DNA from: Prorocentrum cordatum
Lineage: Eukaryota; Sar; Dinophyceae; Prorocentrales; Prorocentraceae
NCBI GenBank assembly: GCA_963575745.1
Contig: CAUYUJ010018482.1
Location: forward strand, 124,514-188,513
Length of the DNA stretch: 64,000 bases
Reading direction: 5' to 3'
Shown here: piece after piece, positions 23,992 to 34,584 of the stretch
Numbering within the stretch: the first letter of the stretch is position 1
Layout: every line of letters begins with the position of its first letter
Position numbers and translations under genes: made by a program
Notes under the pieces: generated by a model
Seen by the model: only the letters and a program-made list of their open reading frames with translations
Database searches by the model: none
Told to the model about the DNA's origin: nothing

Positions 23992-24105
23992 CTTGCTGAA
24001 GGTCATCTCTGTGAGGACCTCTGCCAGCTTCTCTCGGCAGGCGTCCTGCAGCTGCTGGGTCTTGCCCAGCACCTTCACGTATTCCTCGACGCGTTGCCTT
24101 GCACT
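23992..24105 (-). CDS. Host-like exon, coiled-coil segment, function unknown
   Basis: A 114-base, in-phase block encodes 38 residues (SARQRVEEYVKVLGKTQQL, then an Ala/Glu/Leu-rich helix ending TFSK). It is bounded upstream on the minus strand by GATGCAG and downstream by AAG followed by GACC. Its G/C-ending third codon positions and helical heptads stand out from the low-complexity flanks. The frame stays open on both sides, so the limits are inferred from the acceptor-like AG and the end of protein-like sequence. I do not recognise the family, and no companion exons were found. Confidence 0.4.
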
Positions 24106-24404
24106 CTGCATCGCTACGCAACGCATCAATCGAAAGTATGGCAGAGTCCGAACCAAGCTGTCAATACTCAGTCTATATGGCGAGATCCTTGCAGTCAGAA
24201 TTTGCTCGGAACAATATGGGGGAAGATGCTGATACTTGTGGCAGTTCGAAGGGCTCCCCAACGTTAGTGCACTCCTATGGGGCGTGCCTCTGCCTACCTC
24301 CAGAAAACGCACACCCGCTATGAAAAATGCCGTCGGCCTGCTGTGAGAATGATACTGACCAGGGTGCCCAACTGAATCAAAATGCGGCGGCGGAAACCCC
24401 AAGA

Positions 24405-24640
24405 AACACACACACACACACACACACTTTTTGAGCCCGCGCGAGGCGACGGGGCGTAGAAGGTCCGGCAAACAATGTAGCGCGCGCGTCTACGCCCAGC
24501 CGAGCACTCAAAGACCAAGTAGGGCCTCGCAGCATCCAGCACCCATAACCATCTGGAGATGAAACAACTGTGAGGTGGACGGTGGCATAGGCCAACTGGG
24601 ACCTGAAGGACAAGGGGCGCGCCAAGGAACGGCAGGGAGA
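24405..24640 (-). mobile_element. (CA)n-linked dispersed element, copy a
   Basis: A (CA)12 tract runs into GAGCCCGCGCGAGGCGACG and, about 90 bp on, CTCGCAGCATCCAGCACCCATA. The same two blocks, in the same order and directly after a simple repeat, occur at 25405-25830 and 26590-26850. On the minus strand this is a short element ending in a (TG)n tail, as in some SINEs. Confidence 0.5.
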
Positions 24641-25399
24641 GTGAGTGCAGGCGGCGAAACCGGAAAAAAAAACGCAGGCTGAAGAAGCGACGAACAGCGG
24701 GCGGAACTGGACGGCGCGCCAGAAACGGCGGCGGCCGAGAGGGCGTCCCCCCGCCAGGGGGGTGCCCGGCAGTGAGCGGGAAAGGTGGGCGCGGAGGCGG
24801 CCAGAAGGCGGAGATCGGCGAAGCGGCCCCGGGACCGCAGCGGCAGCGCAGGGGCGCAGAGGCCACTCCCAGCCAGGACGGGTCGAGGATGACCCGCTGC
24901 CCCGAGGGGGGAGGCACGAAAGGGCACGGCGGGGCAGAGGCCAAGCGGAACCACCTGGAAGAAGAGCGGGAACGCGCGCGGGCGCACCACTCGGGCAGCG
25001 CCGGCCGCAGCGAAGGCGAGACCCAGAACTGAAAAGAAGGGGGAGCCCGGTCACCGTCACCTTCACGTCCCAGCCGCTCCCGCGGTGGCAGGGTCCGCCC
25101 AGTGAGGACTGGGGCCGCGGGAGGGTTCCCAGGGGGAGACCCCGGCAGGGCCTACCTGAGGGTAGCGGAAGCGCTACCCCAGGCGGGGGGGCAGGGAGCG
25201 AGTGCGACACGGCAAGCCCAGCGGGGAAGGGGAGGGCGAAAGCAACGTGCGCAAACCGACCCACCAGCCGGGGCAAGCACAGAGGCAGAGCACGCCGAAG
25301 CCCCACGTGCCGGGGGGGCCCGCAGCAAGCCTCACCGCCGCCTCCGTGAATTGCGCTGGTGAAAAGTGCGGGAGGTGGGCCGCTTCCTCATGACAGGGC

Positions 25400-25400
<1 letters not shown>
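24640..25400. other. GC-rich segment without a supported gene
   Basis: The open frames are long only because of high GC content. They show Arg/Gly/Pro/Ala-rich sequence and no domain. Confidence 0.6.
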
Positions 25401-25443
<43 letters not shown>

Positions 25444-25502
25444 CACACATACACACACACACACATACACACACGCATACATACACATACGCACGCATGC
25501 AT

Positions 25503-25598
<96 letters not shown>

Positions 25599-25655
25599 GC
25601 GCGCGCGCACACGCGCACACACACCCACACAAACACACACACACACAAACACGCA
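25400..25655. repeat. AC and GCAC microsatellite
   Basis: (AC)n with CATA and GCAC variants. It is followed at 25656-25830 by copy c of the dispersed element described at 24405. Confidence 0.95.
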
Positions 25656-25830
25656 CTTTTCGGCGGTCGCGGCCGCGCGCGCAACGACGAGGCGGAGCAC
25701 CTCGGAAAGCGGCGAGAGCGGGCCCGCGCGGCTGTGCCCTCAGGCGGGATCGCTTGGGATCGCCGCACATGCCCCCTCGGGAGCAGCAGCCATAGCCGTA
25801 CGGGCGAGGATGGCGAGGAGGAAAGAGACA
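25656..25830 (-). mobile_element. (CA)n-linked dispersed element, copy c
   Basis: GCGGCCGCGCGCGCAACGACG and, further on, GGATCGCTTGGGATCGCC followed by AGCAGCCATAGCC match copies a and b in order and spacing. Confidence 0.45.
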
Positions 25831-25869
25831 CTGCCCGCCACGGGAGCGTCCCACGCGGCGGTCGCCACG

Positions 25870-25954
25870 CACACGCACACACACACACACACACAGACAC
25901 ACGCACAGACAGACACACACAATAACAACAACAACAACAACGACAACAACAACG

Positions 25955-25996
<42 letters not shown>

Positions 25997-26170
25997 GCAA
26001 CAACAACAACAAAAACGACAACAACCACAACCACAACCACAACAACGACGGCAGCAGCAGCAACAACAACCACCACCACCACCACAGCAACAACAACAAC
26101 AACAACAACAGCCGCAGCAGCAGCAGCACCAACAACAACAACGACAACAACAACAACCGCAACCACAACC

Positions 26171-26203
<33 letters not shown>

Positions 26204-26234
26204 ACAACAACAACAACAATCACAACAACAACAA

Positions 26235-26271
<37 letters not shown>

Positions 26272-26398
26272 AACAACGACGACGACGACAACAACAACAG
26301 CAACAACAACAACAACTACAACTACAACAACAACAACAGCAACCACAACATTAACAACAATAACAACAACAACAGCAGCAACAACAACAACAACAACT
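25870..26398. repeat. CAA microsatellite with a leading AC tract
   Basis: 25872-25920 AC/GACA, then about 475 bases of CAA with CAG, CGA and CCA interruptions. The frames are Asn, Gln/Leu or Val runs. Confidence 0.95.
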
Positions 26399-26449
26399 TG
26401 TTGGCGTGGCGGCCCCGCGCGCAGCGACAGGGCGTCGAAGGGTCAGAGA

Positions 26450-26680
26450 GCGCACACACACACATACACACACACACACACACACACTCGCGCACACTCA
26501 CACACTCTCACACACACGCGCACACGCACACGCACACCCGCACCCGCACACACACACTCACAAGAGCACGCACGCACGAACGCACACACACACACATACA
26601 TATATATATATGTATACATACATACATACATACATACATACATACATGCATACATACATACATACATGTATATACTTGTT
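26450..26680. repeat. AC and CATA microsatellite
   Basis: (AC)n to about 26600, then CATA to 26680. The GC-rich motif GCGCGCAGCGACAGGGCG stands on each side (26414 and 26697). Confidence 0.93.
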
Positions 26681-26860
26681 TGGCGTCGCGACCCTGCGCG
26701 CAGCGACAGGGCGGAGATGAAAAAGCAGGAAGCGCGAGTAAGAAACTAGAAGCGACCCGAGCCCTCGAAGACCGCTTTGGATCTCGCAGCCACCAACAGC
26801 CATAAGCCATCCGGGCGCGGATGGCAGAGGGGACGGTGGGTAGACGAAATTACAGTGCGG
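26681..26860 (-). mobile_element. (CA)n-linked dispersed element, copy b
   Basis: GCGCGCAGCGACAGGGCG, then CGCTTTGGATCTCGCAGCC and CAACAGCCATAAGCCATC. It is the clearest match to copy a. 26860-27560 beyond it is GC-rich without a supported gene. Confidence 0.5.
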
Positions 26861-27640
26861 TGCAGGTGACAGGGCGGGGGGAGCGGGTAAGCATCGTGGA
26901 GCGACCTGGAAGCCCACGAAAGGCTGGAGAACACGAGCCTCCGAGAAGAAGATGCCAAAGCCAGCCAGGGCAGGCAGGTCACAAGAAGCAAGGAGGTCGA
27001 AGCAGACCTGGTAATGACGGCGGCGAGGGGCCACAAAGGGGCTGGCAGCAGCGCTACGGCGCCAGCCAGTCTGGCGGCGGCCATAAAGGGCGGCGGCTGG
27101 AAAAGAGGCCAGCGCGGCCCCGACATATCCCCGTCCGCGAGGGGGGTCAGAGAGAGGGCGGGCGGAAGCCAGCCCGGGAGCGTGAAAGCGGAGAGGCCAA
27201 CGGGGGGACAGCAGGAGAGCGGGGCGTCAAAGGGAAGGGGTGGCAGATGGGCGGCACTGGCCAAGCGGGGCTTGGAGGAAAGCGCGAGCGCACCTGGATG
27301 CCCACGCCGAGACAGGTTGGCCATAGCGCAAGGAGACGGCCCAGAACAAGGCAGCGCAGAGCGCAAAAGCACCTCCCAGAGAGAGGTGAATCCCAGCACA
27401 CACACGAAGCCGCACCTAGACGGCGCATTGGCACGGAAATACTGCGAACTCGCACATGCAGGAACAAATATCAAAAATGAATACGCTATGCAGGGGGGAC
27501 AGGTGTGCAATCACCAGCAGTCGTTGTCTTTGGTGATCCGCTGTTCGGGAACCTGCAAGCGAAGGGCGCCATAGAGGAGGGGGCGGGGAGGGGGGAGGGG
27601 AGGAAGGGGGAAGAGGGAGAATAGGGGCACAAGCAATCAG

Positions 27641-28180
27641 CTAGAGGGCGCAGCGCTGCCTGACTGCCGCGTGCCAGTCTGAAGGATTATGTAGCAGAGC
27701 TTGTAAAGTGCCAGGGTCGTTGCCCGCCACTGCCAGGGCCTCAGCGTGTAGGTACGTCGTCAATTGTATCCGGGGGCGCCCCCTCGATCTCCGGGACTTC
27801 CAATCTCGAGGTATACCAGAATGTGTTTGACCAGCTTGGAACACCATTTGTCTCGGTAGACTGTTGGTGCTGTCCCGGGCCAGTTTGCCATATAGTTTGA
27901 ATTGTCTGTCCAACAGAATCGATGTCAAAGGCGGGACGTCCGCACGCTCACGTACTTCAGCGTTGCTCACGTGAGACAACTAAGCGGGAATAATTTTCAA
28001 AATTCGTCGTAGACATCTAGCTTGGAAGCCATCTATCCGATCTCTGTCTGCTTTGAGGAGCATGCACGACTCGAGCCATATAACAACTTGGAGAAGACAC
28101 ACGATTCCAATATCTGTGTTTTCCGCTTTTTGGTCAAATTGGCGTGATTCCAAACAGTACATAACTTTTGAAATCTGCAC
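27641..28180 (-). pseudogene. LINE ORF2 C-terminal region
   Basis: After a frame change from the RT block this frame reads LESCMLLKADRDRIDGFQ, then CLRRILKIIPA, a stop (TAG at 27980-27982) and, in the same frame, LSHVSNAEVRERA. It continues with LLDRQFKLYGKLARD and a basic tail ending near 27641. The block FQARCLRRI ... SHVSN-x-EV ... RQ--LYGKLAR is the conserved post-RT region of many LINEs. The single TAG interrupts an otherwise continuous homologous stretch. The tail has no RNase H, unlike the LINE fragment at 0.6-2.7 kb, so the two belong to different lineages. Confidence 0.7.
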
Positions 28181-28963
28181 TTTGCTTCTCCCAGGCGCCG
28201 CGCAAGCTCTGCTCGTGGTCTGCCGTCTGTGCTTACGAGGCCACCCAGATAAACAGCATTGTCCTTGATCGCAATTGCTTTACCATCCGGCCAAAAAATA
28301 ATTCCATCAGACCGTATCCTGAGTATTACTGTTTTGTCTGAGTTGAGTTCCAAGCCGTACTGCTTCCCAATTTCTGCCACCAGATTGAGATGCGCTTGAA
28401 GCGCGCTAGGGTCAGTGGCCACGAGCATCGCGTCGTTGGCGTAGAGCACATCTTTCGTAATCACATATGGTTTGGATGGTCTATCAGGCCTTTCCAAATT
28501 CAGGCGTCTGTCTACACTCTCCAAGATGATGGTCATGACAATGATGAACAAGTACGGAGACAGCGGGCAACCTTGCGCAATACCAACGGCCTGCGTCCAT
28601 TTGGAAGACGTCGCACCCCCATCTTGCACTAAAAACTTACGGACCTTGTAGATGCCCCTGACCATCTCGACCATCGCAATCGGCACCCCAACCTGTTGCA
28701 GCCCTTGTAGAAGACCTTTTGGGCTTATCCGGTCAAATGCTTTACCCCAGTCCAAAAGGAGCAGCAGTAATTTGGCAGCCTTGTCTTCCAGCGCTGCGTC
28801 AATCAACCTTCTCGCCAGAAGCAATGCCTCGCTAGCCCCGCGTCGTGGTCTGAAGCCGTATTGAGATTCACGCAACGTCTTTTCAGCTCCTCCATGCTTG
28901 AGTCGCTGTAGCAATATGCTGGCGAATATATATTGTATCCCACTGCTAACAAAAGAGATCGGC
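28033..28963 (-). pseudogene. LINE reverse transcriptase, fingers and palm, with YAND box
   Basis: It contains QYGFRPRRGASEALLLARR (motif 2 region), LLLLDWGKAFDRI (motif A, with its catalytic Asp), GIAQGCPLSPYLF (motif B, complete) and VLYANDAML (motif C). Motif C is normally Y/F-A-D-D. Here the first catalytic Asp is Asn (codon AAC, one G-to-A transition from GAC), so the enzyme should be dead. GLELNSDKT and a YLGGLVSTDG motif follow as expected. It is in a different frame from the upstream block, with the change near 28964. Confidence 0.85.
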
Positions 28964-29689
28964 CTATGGCAGAGAAGTATCGCCCTCCTTAAATATGGTT
29001 ACAACGGATGCTTCTCTCCACTCTTCGGGGATGTCTTTCTTTTCCCAGCACGCATTACATAAAGAAGTCAAAATCTCTAAAACGCTAGCGCTTTCCAATA
29101 ATGCTTTCCATAACTCTGGTGGTACTCCGTCGGTTCCTGCAGTTCGCTTGATTCCAAGATGTTTGACAGCTTGCCTCGTTTCTTCCACTTTGATCTGGCC
29201 CACGTCGACAGGCAACTCTGCTCGTCTGTCGGCCGGCTGCGGTAGCGGACCATCTTCTTGAGGTGGTCGCCATTGCACTGTCGCCAAATATGTCGCCATA
29301 GTTTCAGCCCTGTCCGCGGAATCCACCAAAATCCCGTCTGTATTTCTGAGTCGCCCATGATTGTGAGAAGCAGGTTTACGTAGTTGCTTTATTGTTTCCC
29401 ATCCGTTCGTTTCAATGCTTTGTATGAGCCAGTTCTGCTTGTCGGTTTTCGCGGACTGCTTGATCGTTTTGTTGATGGTCTTGGTGTCGGTACCGCCCTG
29501 TCGCGAATTGCTGCGCTCTTCGATGAGGTCCAGAGTACGTTCGGATATCCACGGTCGCTTTCTCCTTGCCCCCCGGCGTGGAAGGGATGCGGCCGCAGAT
29601 TGTAGCATACATTGTGGACCTGGCATGGCCTTCTCGCTCAGGGACTCGCGCTGTTGTCGTTTATTCCACGTTTCCACAAAGAGCTGCAT
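28964..29689 (-). pseudogene. LINE ORF2 linker and first RT motifs
   Basis: About 240 residues link the endonuclease and RT domains: a basic helical stretch, then AGTDGVPPELWKAL (the conserved RT motif 0/1 region) and EEWREASVVTIFKEGD (motif 1). The reading frame changes at both ends, relative to the endonuclease near 29690 and to the RT palm near 28964. All pieces are in the right order and spacing for a single ORF2. Confidence 0.75.
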
Positions 29690-30810
29690 GCACTTCTGTT
29701 TGGCGTCCGGCCCCTCAGCAAACTGACGTCCAACTTGGGCCCACTACGCGCGCGGCTTCTCTTGGGAATGACAATCCCCAGATCAACCACTTGAAGGAAA
29801 TGATGTGATTGCAGATGTCGTTGCCGATCACTCCAAATGGCAGCAATGGCGGACAGCCACTCCTCAGGCACGACCACGCGGCCCAACTGCTCAAAATCTC
29901 CTGGCACAATACGCCCAAAAGGTTTTATACCAATGTCACGGCACGCAATAGTATGCTCATCGCTTGTGTTGAAGAAGGTGTTCGCGACACATGCTTCGAA
30001 TGTATGGCCTAATTATATAAGAGTTTCCCTATTCGATGTAGGCGCCCAGACCGATACAAGATCATGAAACCCATGTTCTCCTAGAACGGTTTCTTCTCCA
30101 CCGCGCCTGTCCAATAGACGTGCGTTGAAATCACCTAAGATGATAGCGGGCCCGCGCGACTGGCACGCAGAGGCAGATGCAGCAAGATCTGCGTAGTAAT
30201 CGCGACGTATATCATATTCGCGTTCGTTTGTCCAAGCGTAAGCTGAAATCACTGTCAAGGTGCCCCCAGCAACTCGTATTCGTAAACTTGCCATGCGGCT
30301 ACTCTTTTGGATGTATCCTTTGATCGCACGTTTATGAAGGGGCCCCAGGACACACAGATAAATACACACAAATACAATTATTCCCCATATTTTCCTATAT
30401 TTGTGTGGTTTCTGTCTTCCCCCCCACTTCCCATACTTTTGCATATTTTCCTGGGGGTCGACGATTAATTGCGTCTGTGCGTTTCTTTCCCTCCTGGGTT
30501 TAGCCCACGGCGCCACCATGAAGCCAACGCCCGCATACTCCCTGTTTGCGTTCTCATGTCCAGAGAATATACACGAAAAGCCCTCGAATTCGAAGACGGC
30601 TGACCCGCGGCAGTGCGTCTCTGGGAGACAAAGCACTGCGATGTCGAGGTCCCGCATGTGCTTGGTGAGTTCGTGCATTTTGCACGGCGGGTCCACGGTG
30701 ATGCCTTCGACATTCCACGAGGCGATCCTGCTGCACAGAACCGGAAAGCATGGGAATACAATCCATTTTCCGATGTTCGGTGTACCTGTAGTGCCAATGC
30801 GCCGTGCTTC
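29690..30810 (-). pseudogene. LINE AP-endonuclease domain, interrupted by a 162-bp element
   Basis: The domain starts at RIASWNVEGIT (the WN motif). It continues with AVLCLPETH (metal-binding Glu), AGVGFMVAPWA, MASLRIRVAGG, VISAYA and AIILGDFNARL (catalytic Asp and Asn). After a TAA at 30013-30015 the frame goes on through FEQLGRVVVPEEWLSA to LQSHHFL. The last motif is normally S-D-H, and its catalytic Asp is His here. Between APWA and the expected RAIKGY lies the 162-bp element plus a target duplication, 168 bases in all, in frame and without a stop. ORF2 begins in the same frame as ORF1 directly after the ORF1 stop (TAG, 30811-30813). Confidence 0.8.
30336..30497. mobile_element. 162-bp dispersed element, copy 2, inserted in a LINE endonuclease
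   Basis: Same length and ends as 16318-16479 (GAAGGGGCCCCAGGACACAC ... CCTCCTGG). It is flanked by GTTTAT at 30330-30335 and GTTTAG at 30498-30503, a 6-bp target duplication with one mismatch. Removing the element plus one duplication restores the conserved endonuclease spacing, so the insertion is real and younger than the LINE copy. Confidence 0.85.
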
Positions 30811-31875
30811 CTAATGTCCTCCTTTCCTCCCTCCTTTCTTACCTTTCCCACTCCCTTTCCCAACCCAGCTGAGCGTCTCGCTGGCCCTGGAAACGAGGTG
30901 CTGCAACTCTGAGCTGTTGGTGAGGTCGTCCCAGGTGCCCCACGCGCCGCACCAGCGGAGCTTCAGCTGGTCGTTCGAGATCGTGGCCTGCACAACTTGC
31001 TCCGAAGCTACCCTGGAGATGCGATTGTGCGTGTCCACGCGGATCTCGTCCTTGGTGTACTTCCACTCGAGGAAGACCTTCCGAATACCAAATAAGAACG
31101 ACTCTGGCACGCGTTTCTCAATAGGCAGGTCGGGGCAAGTCCACACTGCGTTCCCTTGATGCTTGATTTGCGCCTTGCCGAAGACACTGACAAATTGATC
31201 CCTGGATGCAGCACTCCGGAACTTGATAAAAACAATATTGTTGAAGTCGCCTTTCGTGAAGATGTCGGCGTACTCTGGTGTTTTTAATCGGTCAAATTGC
31301 TCTTTGAGGAAGGTGGCAACTGCATCTATGTCTTCAAAGTTTCCCAGGCCTCCGATAACTGCATTCGCCTCCCTGTCTCTGTGCGTAAGTTCTGAAAGCT
31401 TGTGCTCCAGCTCCAACAATTTGGTTTCAATATCTGTAGTGGTACTCTGGCCTGATCGCGCCGATGGTAAACCTGAGCTTTTATTTTCAAGTGAGTCCAA
31501 GCGAGCGCTTAACGCAGCAACATCGTGTTTGATAGGGTCCACAGTATTCTTGAAATCTGCCTGGGATACCCCATGTAATTTGATAAATCTGATGTCGTTC
31601 TGGATAGGTTGTAGTTGCTCACGAAGTATCTCTTTGAATTGTCCCACTGTGAGCCCCTCGGCACTCGAGAAGTCCGGCTGCCGGAAGGGGATCCCGAGCT
31701 GCTTGTCCTCCCCGTCGTCGACTAAGTCATCGTCCATCTCGTTCAGGGGGCTCCTGAGGCGGGCCCGCTTGTCGGCGGGAGTGGCGAGGGACACTTCGGC
31801 CGGCGCTGCGCCAGATGAAGTCCCACCTAATACTCCACGCACCGGAGTTCCTGGCTGTCGAGAGTTCATCGGCAT
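30811..31875 (-). CDS. LINE ORF1 protein, intact
   Basis: 354 codons from an ATG at 31875 (a second ATG at 31869) to TAG. Residues about 1-75 are Ser/Pro-rich and disordered. Residues 75-165 contain heptad-like helices (QFKEILREQLQPI, ALSARLDSLENK, LLELEHKLSEL), consistent with a coiled coil. Residues 170-235 (NAVIGGLG, NNIVFIKFRSAASRDQF) have the strand-helix pattern of an RRM-like domain. The C-terminus is a basic Gly/Lys tail (KGSGKGKKGGRKGG). This coiled coil, RRM and basic-tail plan is the usual LINE ORF1 RNA-binding chaperone design. It is the only undamaged gene of this LINE. The TAG is followed in frame by ORF2. Confidence 0.75.
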   Translation of the reverse strand: MPMNSRQPGTPVRGVLGGTSSGAAPAEVSLATPADKRARLRSPLNEMDDDLVDDGEDKQLGIPFRQPDFSSAEGLTVGQFKEILREQLQPIQNDIRFIKLHGVSQADFKNTVDPIKHDVAALSARLDSLENKSSGLPSARSGQSTTTDIETKLLELEHKLSELTHRDREANAVIGGLGNFEDIDAVATFLKEQFDRLKTPEYADIFTKGDFNNIVFIKFRSAASRDQFVSVFGKAQIKHQGNAVWTCPDLPIEKRVPESFLFGIRKVFLEWKYTKDEIRVDTHNRISRVASEQVVQATISNDQLKLRWCGAWGTWDDLTNSSELQHLVSRASETLSWVGKGSGKGKKGGRKGGH

Positions 31876-31900
31876 AGGGTAATCAGTCAAGAGAGAAAGA

Positions 31901-33390
31901 TATGCAGTCGAATGGTGTGACTGGGAAGGGAAAGAGGTATGGTATGGGAAATGATGGGAAGCCCGCCCTTGAGCCCGCTAATGAAATCATGGGTGAATCC
32001 CAGCCCGTTCACCGAATCCGCCATGCCTGCACGTCCAATAACGACCGGGGCCGCAGCAGGCCTCCCGGGGTATGACTCGCCGGGGCCACAGGGTGGTAGC
32101 CGGTAGCCCAGGGGGGGCAGAGCGAGGGACAGCTTCCCGCGGGGGTCAGGGAAGGGCGGGCCCCAGGGCCAAGGCGGTCCGCGAGTTCAGCCACCCACGG
32201 GAAATGGGCCGCTAGCTCCCCCGAAGGAACCATCGGCTGGAGCACCGCCGCTTCTGGGAACGGTGCTGGTGAACCTGCCGCGACGCAGGGCGCTTCCTGG
32301 CTGGAGGGTCGCCCTCGCTGGAGGGAGCGCGGGCCGAGGGAGGCTGCGGAGCGGGAGGGCCCCCGTCCACAGCTCCGTGGCCGAGGGCGCAAGAGAATCG
32401 AGGAGTTCCCCAGGCTCCGTGGCCGAGGAAGGTGCGGGCGAAGGGGGCGTGGTCCCGGGGATCACGGGCCCACCATTGGGATGGGAGATTGACACACCCA
32501 CACACACACACACACTGTTAGTAGCGGGGCAGCCACGCGCGCTTCAACGCCCGACGCGGCGGAAGCAGTCGCAGAAGCACCGAGAAAGCCCCCCGAGGCC
32601 ACCGAAACAGCTGGGGATTCGCGCAGTCTGGCGAGGAGTACCGAGCTCACCCACAGGAAAGCACGCTGTGCGGGCGCCCCTCGGGGGGGGGCAGCCGAGG
32701 GAAGGGACGAGGAAGCTACCGACAGTGGAGACGACCACGAGGGGAGGGGGACGAAGCGCACGAGGGCGCACCGACACGGCAATGACGGATCGCCAGGGAT
32801 CGACAGTCACGGCGCAGCGAGGGCGAGGACGACGGACCTGCAGGGAGGGCCAAAGCAGCCCAAAGGCAGTGGAAGTGTGGCAGGCAGCCGCGAGCGCGAG
32901 GGCTCGAGCGGAGGGCGCAGGAGGGGGGCAGTGACAGCGGCGGCCAGGCGGCCGAGGAGGGGACGGGGCGCACGCGCCCAGGCAGGGGAAGGACGAAGCC
33001 AGGCAGGGGCAATGACAGCCCGTCATGGGCGGCACATGCACGGCCACGGTCGGCCGGACAGGCAGCGGGGAGCAGCGGCAGCGGAAGCGACCGAGGTCGC
33101 GCGGCGGCAGGGCGGGCGTGGGGGAAAGCACCGCGTTGTGGCTGGCGTCACTGTGGCGACCAGCCTTGTACGAAGAGGAGGCCCAAAGGGAGGCCTGCAG
33201 GTGTGGGCCAGCGCCGCGGGGCCCGCGCGAAGTGCGCGCAGCCCACCCAGCAGCGCAGTAGCGCAGCGGGCGTGGGATTGTGGGGGGACAGGTTTCCGAT
33301 CCCTCAGAAGGGATGAGGAGGAGGACGCGCGAGCGTCTCGTTACCCGCTGCCCCCTCAGTAGGGACAAATGAGAACGAGACTCACGTCCC
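31901..33390. other. GC-rich region without a supported gene
   Basis: The sequence is unique and GC-rich, with a (CA)10 tract at 32491-32515. The open frames are Arg/Gly/Ala/Pro-rich and show no domain. Confidence 0.6.
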
Positions 33391-33499
33391 CTGGGCACCG
33401 CGGCCAGGTCGTGCGAACGAGGTGGCCACGGTGGATCAGCCGAGCGCAGCTTATACTCTCTGGGGGGCCCGCAGGGCTACCACGTGGGAAACAAGAAGA

Positions 33500-34180
33500 C
33501 AGCACATGCATGGAGCCAGCGGTGCTCACTTTGCTTCACCCTCGTGAACCTAAATTTTCGAAACGAGGCTCTCGCAGCAGTCACAAGGACGGAGGGTGGA
33601 TCGTTTTGAACGTGCGGCTCTTGCCTAGCGCCGCGCAAATTCGTCTCACAAGCTTCCGAATGTCACGAGGATTGGGGTGTTGTCGAACCGACGAGGCGCA
33701 CATTCGCCTCGAAAGCTTCCAACTGCCACAGGGATGGAGGGCGACTCCATGTCAAACTGGGGCCCTCGCGTAAGACGCCTTACAAAAAGACATGCAACAT
33801 TGCTCAATAGCTACAAAAAAAGGTGGGGAGAGAGCACAATCGGGCTATCGCCTCATTAGGGTACAGCATGTGCCATCCGAACTAGCACACCGCGCAACAG
33901 CTCCCAGGCTATACGTACACCAACGCATTTTCACACTGAGGCTCCTGCTGGAGACTTCCTAACACTGCACGGCCCAACGGTGACGTCATGCAACAGTACG
34001 GGTGGAGAGCGGCCCATGTTCGAAACGGTGCTCTCGCTGGGTTCTTCCTCTACCTTCCTGGTCCGACCGCGTTCCTCGGGCATTCTTCAAAACAGGGCTC
34101 TCGCCTCAATGGCAGGCCCGTGGAGCGCTCGACTTTCAAGGGGGTACTTCCCGTAGGGAATAAGCAACGCATGCAATTGA
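33500..34180. repeat. Degenerate repeat with a GGGCTCTCGC-type motif
   Basis: Variants of a short segment (AAACGAGGCTCTCGC, AACTGGGGCCCTCGC, AAACGGTGCTCTCGC, AAACAGGGCTCTCGC) recur near 33560, 33755, 34025 and 34090, suggesting an old dispersed or tandem unit. No gene is seen. Confidence 0.5.
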
Positions 34181-34244
34181 GGACTTATCATGAGAAAACG
34201 CTGGACGGGAGGATAGATTACGGCATCGCTAATGCATCCTAGGA

Positions 34245-34441
34245 CTCCATCCTCCTCCTCATCCTCCTCCCCCTCCTCGCCCTCCTCCCCCCTGCTCCGT
34301 CCTCCCTCTTCGCCCGCCTCTCCCCACCGCATCCTCCTCTTCCAGAAGTTTCGGGAGGCCTCCACAGCTCTCCGCGGACACCGCAGGCCCCTGGAGGCGT
34401 CCTTAGGATGGCCTCCGCCCCCTCCGCCTCCTCCTCTTCCC

Positions 34442-34490
<49 letters not shown>

Positions 34491-34543
34491 AGCATCATCA
34501 TCATCAGCATCATCAGCATCATCATCATCATCATCACCACCAC

Positions 34544-34584
<41 letters not shown>

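Larger units (their letters stand above)
27641..31900 (-). mobile_element. Near full-length LINE (ORF1 plus ORF2), inactivated
   Basis: A minus-strand non-LTR retrotransposon with an ORF1-type protein, an AP-endonuclease, reverse transcriptase and a C-terminal tail, in the normal order. ORF2 is split by several frameshifts and stops, and key residues are substituted. The 3' end is not marked by a clear tail; coding sense stops at 27641. Confidence 0.85.

Noticed and set aside
24377-25362. Several long overlapping ORFs in GC-rich DNA
   Set aside because: They are open on both strands and in several frames, as expected from high GC. The sequences are compositionally biased and share no motif.
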